Part shown: piece after piece, positions 6,169-10,936 of the stretch
Position numbering within the stretch: the first letter of the stretch is position 1
Layout of the letters: each line of letters starts with the position of its first letter
DNA from: Bacteroidota bacterium
Lineage (GTDB): Bacteria > Bacteroidota > Bacteroidia > Flavobacteriales > Weeksellaceae
Length of the DNA: 10,936 nt
Direction of reading: 5' to 3'
NCBI GenBank assembly: GCA_023426625.1
Contig: JAFAAJ010000042.1
Location: forward strand, 1 to 10,936
Made by a program: the position numbers and the translations under genes
Notes under the pieces: model-generated
Databases searched by the model: none
What the model was told of the DNA's origin: nothing
What the model saw: only the letters and a program-made list of their open reading frames with translations

Positions 6169-6203
6169 AAATTTCTTTCCAAAAACACATTGAAAAGAAA
6201 TTT
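6169..6203 (-). terminator. Weak AT-rich hairpin, possible terminator of the acidic-protein gene
   Basis: The arms AAATTTCTTT (6169-6178) and AAAGAAATTT (6194-6203) are perfectly complementary over 10 bp with a 15-base loop. On the - strand the stem is followed by GCTTTTTATG, a short T-run. It lies about 30 bases after the stop codon of the gene ending at 6232. The stem contains only one G-C pair, so this is a tentative call. Confidence 0.35.
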
Positions 6204-6231
6204 AATATCAAAATAAGGGTATTCAGACTTT

Positions 6232-6693
6232 CTAATCTTCGTCTACCTCAATATCATCCTGTTTAAACTCACATTTAAGCCTGAAAGGAAGTGGTGTATC
6301 TGATCCCGTGTAAAAATCATCAATCATTCCTTTCCAGATCACCTGCAGTTCTCCTGAATCATTTTTCTCAAAAAGCAATTCATTATCATAAAGATACGCT
6401 TCTTCATCGTCGAACAGATCCACTTCTGTGTAGCTATCCTCCTCGGAATCATTGATAAGAATTGTTTTTCCTTCAATTTCCTCAGATTCTATAGGGAAAT
6501 CAAAAACTTCCAGTGAAAGTTGCGGAAAATTGTATTGTAAAGAATCATCATCTACATGATCCAGACTGTCATCCGTAATAATCTCAACCTCTAGGAAATG
6601 TTGCTGGTTGCTGTAAACCGCTTTACAATAAGTGTTTCTGATATTGTATTTTAGCGTTTCATCCGGATGGTAAATTTTTAAAATCCCTTTCAT
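6232..6693 (-). CDS. Highly acidic hypothetical protein
   Basis: I do not recognise this 153-residue protein. About 41 residues are Asp or Glu against about 11 Lys or Arg, giving a strongly negative charge. It has no signal peptide or membrane helix, so it is probably cytosolic. The sequence alternates hydrophobic and acidic residues (for example LEVEIITDDSLDHVDDDS near 34-51 and SLEVFDFPIESEEIEG near 60-75), which suggests a mainly beta fold. It ends in an acidic tail, DDIEVDED. Aromatic positions such as IWKGMIDDFYTG near 118-129 suggest a real folded protein. The ATG at 6693 follows an A/T-rich leader, and the gene is divergent from the DUF885 lipoprotein gene. It stands alone between two other transcription units, so context gives no function. 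Confidence 0.75.
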   Translation of the reverse strand: MKGILKIYHPDETLKYNIRNTYCKAVYSNQQHFLEVEIITDDSLDHVDDDSLQYNFPQLSLEVFDFPIESEEIEGKTILINDSEEDSYTEVDLFDDEEAYLYDNELLFEKNDSGELQVIWKGMIDDFYTGSDTPLPFRLKCEFKQDDIEVDED

Positions 6694-6742
6694 TGTGTCT
6701 TAAAAAAAGAACTGTAATAGTATGAGTGTTAAATGTTTTTGA

Positions 6743-6750
6743 CAAAGATA
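6743..6750 (-). promoter_or_regulatory. Candidate -7 promoter box for the acidic-protein gene
   Basis: The - strand reads TATCTTTG, an exact TAnnTTTG match, 49 bases before the start codon at 6693. No matching TTG is seen at -33. Confidence 0.45.
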
Positions 6751-6834
6751 AAAATTTGAACGATAGTGTAAAATTTTTTGAAATTATTTTTTTGAAAACA
6801 TCTTTTACAGCCTTTTCTTTATGTTATTATTACT

Positions 6835-6842
6835 TACTTTTG
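6835..6842 (+). promoter_or_regulatory. Candidate -7 promoter box for the DUF885 lipoprotein gene
   Basis: TACTTTTG matches TAnnTTTG and ends 22 bases before the ATG at 6865, implying a short leader. The -33 region is T-rich (CTTTTC) and has no exact TTG. The divergent box for the neighbouring gene lies about 85 bases away, so the two promoters do not overlap. Confidence 0.5.
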
Positions 6843-6864
6843 CTTTTATTAAAGATTCTGAAAA

Positions 6865-8661
6865 ATGAAAAACTTTTTATCTGCAGGTATTATAAGTTTG
6901 AGCTTAGCAACAGGCTTAACATCTTGTAAAAAAACCGATTCTCCCCTTACGAAGGTCACTCCTACCAATTTAGATTCTATCGCTTCAAATTATTACGAAA
7001 AGTACCTGAAACTCTACCCTTTAGAGGCAACATCGCAAGGAGATACAAGGTATAATGACCAACTTCCCATCAATATTGACAAAGATTTTATTTCAGGAGA
7101 AATTGCATTTTACAATTCGGTTCAAAATCAGCTGAAGCAGGTAGATTATGAAAGTCTTTCGGATGAAGATAAGGTAGTCTATGATGTATTGGATTATACA
7201 TTGAAAGATAAAATAGAAGCCTACGCCTATCATCCTGAGTACATTCCATTTACCCAATTTACAGGTCTTCCTCTTTCTTTTCCTTTGTATGGGAGCGGAC
7301 AGGGAAGTCAGCCTTTTAAAACAGCAACAGACTATGACAATTGGCTGAAGAGAATGGAAAAATTCCCTCAGTGGATGGATGCAGCTATTGAAAATTTCAG
7401 AGAAGGGATGAACAATAAGGTGGTTTTACCTAAAAAACTGGTGCTGAAAATGATCCCTCAAATGAAGGCTGAAGAAATCACAACAGCTGATCTTGACAAG
7501 AATATTTTCTATGGTCCCATCAAAAATATTCCGAAAGAATTTACCCAAACTCAGAAAGATAAATATTCAGCTCTTTACAGAGATGCTATCAACAAAAAAA
7601 TAATTCCGGCTTATACTAAAATGGCCAATTTCCTTGAATCCGAATATTTGCCAAAAGCAAGGGAAACAGACGGATACAACAGTTTACCTAAGGGAAATGA
7701 CATCTATGCCTATTATGTAAAAAGCTGGACAACAACAGATCAGTCTCCTGAAGAGATCAATAAGATCGGACTTCAGCAGGTAGCCCTGCTTCGTGCCGAG
7801 ATGGAAAAAGTAAAACAGCAGGTCGGCTTTACCGGAACACTGGAAGAGTTTATCAACTTTGTAAAAACAGACCCGAAAGCTATGCCTTACAAAACTTCTA
7901 AAGAAGTGATGAATGCATTCAACGGAATTCTGGCTAAAATTACGCCGAAGCTGCAAACCATGTTCAGTGTAACTCCGAAAACGAAGTTTGAAATCAGACA
8001 GACAGAAAAATTCAGGGAAGCCAGCGCAAGTGCGGAATACATCCAGGGAACTCCTGATGGAAAACGTCCGGGAATATTTTATGTTCCGCTTCCGGACCCT
8101 TCAAAATTCAATACGACTTCCGGAATGGAATCTCTTTTCCTTCATGAAGCGATTCCGGGACACCATTATCAGGTTTCTCTTCAACAGGAAAACACGAAAC
8201 TTCCTAAGTTTATGAGATTCGGATGGATAGGCGCTTACGGTGAAGGATGGGCACATTATTGTGAAACTTTAGGTCCGGAATTCGGATTGTATACAGATCC
8301 TTATCAGAAAATGGGCTATTTAAGCGACCAAATGCTTCGCGCGGTACGTTTGGTTGTCGATACAGGAATTCACACCGGACAAATGACAAGGGAAGAAGCC
8401 ATTAAATACTTCTTAAGCAACATTTCTTATGATGAAGCCAGTGCCATTGCAGAAGTGGAAAGATATATGGCGATGCCGGGTCAGGCTTTAGGCTATAAAA
8501 TCGGTTCTCTGAGAATCCGTGAACTGAGAGAAAAATATCAGAAAGAATTGGGAAATAAATTCAGTTTGGCGAAATTCCATGATGAAGTTTTAAGTCAGGG
8601 ATGCCTTCCTTTAGACGTTTTGAACAGAAAAATGGAGCTATGGGCAAAGAAGCAGAAATAA
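6865..8661 (+). CDS. DUF885 family lipoprotein, putative zinc-dependent hydrolase
   Basis: The 598-residue protein begins with a lipoprotein signal peptide: a hydrophobic core, then LTSC with the lipidated cysteine at 21. It should be anchored in the cell envelope facing the periplasm or the outside; the residues after the cysteine (KKTDS) do not show an obvious acidic surface-export signal. The rest matches DUF885: YYEKYLKLYPLEATSQGD (43-60), FTGLPLSFPLYGSGQG (132-147) and YVPLPDPSKF (406-415). The HEAIPGHH motif (427-434) and GEGWAHYCE (459-467) give His427, Glu428 and Glu460, an arrangement resembling HExxH-type zinc peptidases, though the second metal-ligand histidine is displaced to 433/434. 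Peptidase activity is inferred from that motif and not established here. Length is normal for the family and the gene looks intact. It is probably transcribed alone. Confidence 0.9.
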   Translation: MKNFLSAGIISLSLATGLTSCKKTDSPLTKVTPTNLDSIASNYYEKYLKLYPLEATSQGDTRYNDQLPINIDKDFISGEIAFYNSVQNQLKQVDYESLSDEDKVVYDVLDYTLKDKIEAYAYHPEYIPFTQFTGLPLSFPLYGSGQGSQPFKTATDYDNWLKRMEKFPQWMDAAIENFREGMNNKVVLPKKLVLKMIPQMKAEEITTADLDKNIFYGPIKNIPKEFTQTQKDKYSALYRDAINKKIIPAYTKMANFLESEYLPKARETDGYNSLPKGNDIYAYYVKSWTTTDQSPEEINKIGLQQVALLRAEMEKVKQQVGFTGTLEEFINFVKTDPKAMPYKTSKEVMNAFNGILAKITPKLQTMFSVTPKTKFEIRQTEKFREASASAEYIQGTPDGKRPGIFYVPLPDPSKFNTTSGMESLFLHEAIPGHHYQVSLQQENTKLPKFMRFGWIGAYGEGWAHYCETLGPEFGLYTDPYQKMGYLSDQMLRAVRLVVDTGIHTGQMTREEAIKYFLSNISYDEASAIAEVERYMAMPGQALGYKIGSLRIRELREKYQKELGNKFSLAKFHDEVLSQGCLPLDVLNRKMELWAKKQK

Positions 8662-8713
8662 AATAGTAAAGTCACGAATTAATTTTTGTGTTTTTTAGTT
8701 TCAATTTAAAATA

Positions 8714-9613
8714 ATGATGAAAAAAAATTTCCTATTGCTACTTATTCTCTGTCTGGATACTTTTTATAGTCAAAACAAAAAAGTTTTTAATAAAATTGAT
8801 TCGTTGCACACCGCTGAAGATATTCAAAAATTTATTCTAGACGAAAGCAATAAAATCAGTTATATAAATGTTGAAGACAAAATAAGCTATAAAAGAAGTT
8901 GTATTAATCCGGCAGATAGTATAAATCTGAAGAAGACATGGGAAAAAGCAGATTTTGATAATAATGGATTAACAGATCTCTTTATTACCGGAACAACATC
9001 CCAAGAGTTGAAAACGCTATGCATTCTGGATAAAGGAAACTATTTTGAATCTCATATCATTAATAGAGGAGATCTCTATGAGGAATGTTCATTTTCAGCG
9101 GTAAATGGCAATAAAATAGAATATCAAAGCAGAAAAATTCTCAACAGATATGGTTTTATTAGTGATACTAAAGAAAACCTCATTTATAAATATGGAGGAT
9201 TTATTGAAGAAAACCTGTCACCCAAACGGCATAATATTTTAGAAATACAATTTGAAAATTCCGGAAGCTATTGGAGCAGATCTGTCCTAAAGATGAAAAT
9301 AGTATCTAACAGGGATATAATCTGGACTACCAAAAATGATGGTTTCCTATTGCCGGGTATTTATACCTCAAAACTTTCTCACGAAAAATTTAATAAGATT
9401 ATAGGCTTATTAAATTATCTCGATTTTGAAAATCTTAAGGACGAATACGAAGTAGGATTTTCTGATGCAGCAACGCAATACCTTACAATAACTTATGACA
9501 ACCTAAAGGTAAAAAGAATAAGAGATTACGGCGGAATGGGTACAAAAGGATTACAACAGCTCTACAATATATTGGCTGATCTAAAACTAAACCAGGAATG
9601 GGTAAAACAATAG
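8714..9613 (+). CDS. Exported hypothetical protein with DUF6438-like C-terminal domain
   Basis: This 299-residue protein starts with a signal peptide (KKNFLLLLILCLDTFYSQ, cleavage near residue 20) and should reach the periplasm or the outside. Residues 79-90 (ADFDNNGLTDLF) form a DxDxxGxxD-type loop like those binding calcium in FG-GAP/VCBS repeats; only one copy is present. The C-terminal part (about 175-295) resembles DUF6438: FENSGSYWSRSVLKMKI, then GIYTSKLSHEKFNKIIGLLNYLDFENLKDEY and a DNLKVKRIRDYGG segment. In that family the first strand often carries a Cys-containing turn that here reads SGSYWSRS. Two adjacent ATG codons (8714, 8717) are possible starts. It follows the DUF885 gene after 52 bases and may be co-transcribed. 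Its stop lies seven bases from the convergent nth stop. Function is unknown. Confidence 0.8.
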   Translation: MMKKNFLLLLILCLDTFYSQNKKVFNKIDSLHTAEDIQKFILDESNKISYINVEDKISYKRSCINPADSINLKKTWEKADFDNNGLTDLFITGTTSQELKTLCILDKGNYFESHIINRGDLYEECSFSAVNGNKIEYQSRKILNRYGFISDTKENLIYKYGGFIEENLSPKRHNILEIQFENSGSYWSRSVLKMKIVSNRDIIWTTKNDGFLLPGIYTSKLSHEKFNKIIGLLNYLDFENLKDEYEVGFSDAATQYLTITYDNLKVKRIRDYGGMGTKGLQQLYNILADLKLNQEWVKQ

Positions 9614-9620
9614 ATTCTGA

Positions 9621-10241
9621 TTATTTTTCAAACAACATTTTTGTAATGAAATCTTTTTCACCTTTTCCTCTTGCAGGAGAATATTCTCTTCCGTAGAAAA
9701 TGATCTGTAAATGAAGCTTATTCCATACTTCTTCTTTCCATAGCTTTTTGGCATCATTTTCTGTTTCTACAACATTTTTTCCGGAGGTAAGCTTCCACTG
9801 AGTCATTAAACGATGTATATGTGTATCTACAGGAAAGGCAGGATAACCAAACCCCTGACTCATCACTACAGAAGCTGTTTTATGTCCAACTCCGGGTAAA
9901 GCTTCCAGTTCTTCATAGGTTTGTGGCACTACTCCATCATGTTTTTCCAAAAGAAGCTCTGCCATTCTTTTGAGGTTTCTCGCCTTCGTATTGGAAAGCC
10001 CGATCTCTTTGATCAATTCCCTGATCTCTTCCACTTCCAACTGAGCCATTTTCTCGGGAGTTCCCGCCACCTCGAAAAGCTTAGGAGTTACCTGATTTAC
10101 TTTTTTATCCGTCGTCTGAGCAGAAAGTGCCACAGCAACCGTTAATGTATATGCATCCACATGATCCAGAGGAATAGGAACTTCCGGATATAACTTTTCT
10201 AATTCTCTTTGAACAAGCTCTGCTCTTTGCTTTTTTGTCAT
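9621..10241 (-). CDS. nth: Endonuclease III (Nth) without the iron-sulfur cluster cysteines
   Basis: The product is a base-excision-repair DNA glycosylase/AP lyase that removes oxidised pyrimidines. From the ATG at 10241 it has 206 residues. The core is canonical: LSAQTTDKKVNQ (39-50), the helix-hairpin-helix LPGVGHKTASVV (115-126) with the catalytic lysine at 121, and VDTHIHR (138-144) with the catalytic aspartate at 139. The C-terminus, where E. coli Nth has the Cys-x6-Cys-x2-Cys-x5-Cys cluster loop, reads GREYSPARGKGEKDFITKM (184-202), and the protein contains no cysteine at all. It therefore cannot hold the usual [4Fe-4S] cluster. An upstream ATG at 10295 would add 18 residues overlapping bcp; I rejected it because the TAnnTTTG promoter box and the family N-terminus both favour 10241. 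The gene is divergent from bcp. Confidence 0.93.
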   Translation of the reverse strand: MTKKQRAELVQRELEKLYPEVPIPLDHVDAYTLTVAVALSAQTTDKKVNQVTPKLFEVAGTPEKMAQLEVEEIRELIKEIGLSNTKARNLKRMAELLLEKHDGVVPQTYEELEALPGVGHKTASVVMSQGFGYPAFPVDTHIHRLMTQWKLTSGKNVVETENDAKKLWKEEVWNKLHLQIIFYGREYSPARGKGEKDFITKMLFEK

Positions 10242-10257
10242 GTAAGCCTTAAATTTG
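10227..10257 (+). promoter_or_regulatory. Promoter of bcp (TTG-N20-TAAATTTG)
   Basis: A TTG at 10227-10229 and TAAATTTG at 10250-10257 are spaced by 20 bases, fitting the Bacteroidota housekeeping promoter TTG-N17-23-TAnnTTTG. The expected start of transcription is about 10-12 bases before the bcp ATG at 10275. The -33 box lies inside the first codons of nth on the other strand. Confidence 0.65.
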
Positions 10258-10259
10258 GA

Positions 10260-10295
10260 CAAAATTAAATCATTATGCTGAAAGTTGGAGACCAA
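10260..10295 (-). promoter_or_regulatory. Candidate promoter of nth, facing and abutting the bcp promoter
   Basis: Read on the - strand, TAATTTTG (10267 to 10260) matches TAnnTTTG, and a TTG (10295 to 10293) lies 25 bases upstream, slightly further than usual. The -7 box is separated from that of bcp by only two bases, so RNA polymerase probably cannot occupy both at once. The -33 element lies within the bcp coding sequence. Confidence 0.5.
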
Positions 10296-10724
10296 TTGCC
10301 GGAATTTGAAGGAATAAATCAGGACGGAAAACCGGTAAAATCATCAAAATTAAAAGGGAAAAAGCTGATCATTTTTTTCTACCCCCAAGCCAATACTCCA
10401 ACCTGCACCATGGAAGCGTGTAACCTCAGCGACAATTATTCAAAGCTGAAAAAAGCAGGGTTCCAATTATTAGGAATCAGTGCGGATACTGTAAAGAAGC
10501 AGAAAAACTTCCACAATAAATTTTCTTTTCCTTATGATCTTATTGCTGATGAAAACCGTGAAATTGTAGAGAAATTCGGTGTTTGGCAGCAAAAAACCAC
10601 TTTTGGGAAAACATACATGGGAATTGTGAGAACAACTTTTATTTTTGATGAAAATGGAATCTGCACAAGGGTGATTGAAAAAGTAACCTCAAAAACGGCC
10701 GCTGAACAGATTTTGGAAGGATAA
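10275..10724 (+). CDS. bcp: Thioredoxin-dependent peroxiredoxin, Bcp/PrxQ type
   Basis: This 149-residue cytosolic enzyme reduces hydrogen peroxide and organic hydroperoxides using thioredoxin. The start MLKVGDQLPEFEGINQDGK (1-19) is the typical AhpC/TSA entry. The active-site segment FFYPQANTPTCTMEACNLSD (34-53) contains the peroxidatic cysteine at 44, with Thr41 in the T-P-x-C motif, and the resolving cysteine at 49, spaced five residues apart as in alpha2-type Bcp. Arg119 in VRTTFIFD is in the place of the conserved active-site arginine. Length is normal. It is divergent from nth with start codons 33 bases apart, and convergent with a GNAT gene, the two stop codons being four bases apart. 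The pairing with a DNA-repair gene suggests a shared link to oxidative damage. Confidence 0.95.
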   Translation: MLKVGDQLPEFEGINQDGKPVKSSKLKGKKLIIFFYPQANTPTCTMEACNLSDNYSKLKKAGFQLLGISADTVKKQKNFHNKFSFPYDLIADENREIVEKFGVWQQKTTFGKTYMGIVRTTFIFDENGICTRVIEKVTSKTAAEQILEG

Positions 10725-10728
10725 TCAT

Positions 10729-10936
10729 CTATTCCGTTTCATAATACATCAATTCTTCCTCATCATGAGGAAGTTTAACATATTTCTGAAATTTCAATCC
10801 CAGTTTCTCAATGAGTTTTTGAGAGGAAAAATTATCCTTTGTAGTAATTGCTGAAATTTTGCTAAGTCCGAAGCCATCCATTCCAATAGATTTTACCTTG
10901 TGAGCTGCTTCATAAGCGTAACCTTTACCTTCAAAC
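10729..10936 (-). CDS. GNAT-family N-acetyltransferase, C-terminal part (5' end outside window)
   Basis: The frame is open to the right edge and ends in TAG at 10731-10729, giving 68 complete codons. The visible part starts FEGKGYAYEAAHKV, where EGKGYAYEA matches the acetyl-CoA pyrophosphate-binding motif A (Q/R-x-x-G-x-G/A) of GNAT enzymes. It continues with ISAITTKDNFSSQKLIEKLGLKFQKYVKLP, the motif B segment in which an asparagine-serine pair and a 'KLIEKLGL' helix are typical of RimJ/RimL-like acetyltransferases. The end is acidic (HDEEELMYYETE). The acceptor substrate cannot be told from this part. The gene is convergent with bcp. Confidence 0.88.
   Translation of the reverse strand, partial: FEGKGYAYEAAHKVKSIGMDGFGLSKISAITTKDNFSSQKLIEKLGLKFQKYVKLPHDEEELMYYETE
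10755..10773. terminator. Palindrome inside the GNAT gene, possible bcp terminator
   Basis: CTTCCTCAT (10755-10763) and ATGAGGAAG (10765-10773) are exact reverse complements around one base; as RNA this would be a 7-8 bp stem with a small loop. It lies 30 bases after the bcp stop codon but is followed only by TTT on the + strand. It also encodes LPHDEEE of the GNAT protein, so coding constraint is an alternative explanation. Confidence 0.35.

Noticed and set aside
6726..6929. A 67-codon + strand frame over the region upstream of the DUF885 gene.
   Set aside because: It lies in AT-rich promoter DNA, runs out of frame into the lipoprotein gene, and encodes repetitive Leu/Tyr/Phe/Lys typical of chance frames.
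10242..10295. An 18-residue N-terminal extension of Nth from an ATG at 10295.
   Set aside because: It would overlap the bcp start and the nth promoter box, and the extension (MVSNFQHNDLI...) has no counterpart in the family, while MTKKQRAELV at 10241 fits the usual Nth start.
10690..10739. A possible hairpin AAACGG...CCGTTT at the convergent bcp/GNAT stops.
   Set aside because: The stem is only about six pairs with a loop of more than 30 bases and no T-run, so it is not a credible terminator.

Overview
The window looks like a stretch of chromosome from a flavobacterium of the Chryseobacterium type (Weeksellaceae, Bacteroidota). The evidence is AT-rich DNA, start codons preceded by A-rich leaders with no Shine-Dalgarno sequence, promoter boxes of the Bacteroidota form TAnnTTTG, and protein variants such as a zinc-finger-less AccD and a cluster-less endonuclease III whose wording is familiar from flavobacteria. 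The assignment comes from recognition, not from a database search. No tRNA, rRNA, CRISPR array, insertion sequence, phage gene or broken gene was seen. The window is almost fully coding, and no gene-free stretch exceeds about 170 bases.

Region 1 (1-1933, + strand) holds the 3' end of class II fructose-bisphosphate aldolase (fbaA), then accD for the carboxyltransferase beta subunit of acetyl-CoA carboxylase. A perfect 16-bp inverted repeat lies between them. A strong terminator hairpin follows accD and almost touches the start codon of a 170-residue DUF6973-like protein.

Region 2 (2059-3977, + strand) is a compact probable operon: a fused SpmA-SpmB membrane protein, a 33-residue one-helix membrane peptide, and a small helical DUF6483-like protein. 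It ends in a bidirectional terminator shared with the opposing operon.

Region 3 (3991-6059, - strand) is an exbB-exbD-tonB operon encoding a proton-driven energy transducer for outer-membrane transport. Its TonB protein has a long low-complexity linker and a two-cysteine C-terminal domain.

Region 4 (6232-9613) holds a very acidic hypothetical protein on the - strand, a divergent DUF885 lipoprotein with a zinc-peptidase-like motif, and an exported protein with a C-terminal DUF6438-like domain.

Region 5 (9621-10936) has nth (endonuclease III) and bcp (PrxQ-type peroxiredoxin), transcribed divergently from abutting promoter boxes, so a DNA-repair gene and a peroxide-detoxification gene share 33 bases of control DNA. 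The 3' part of a GNAT acetyltransferase gene closes the window on the - strand.

Most of the content is housekeeping. The points most worth a second look are the overlapping nth/bcp promoters, loss of metal-binding cysteines in two classical metalloproteins (AccD and Nth), the tiny membrane peptide beside SpmAB, and the terminator that abuts a start codon. I see no clear candidate for a wholly new defence or mobile system.
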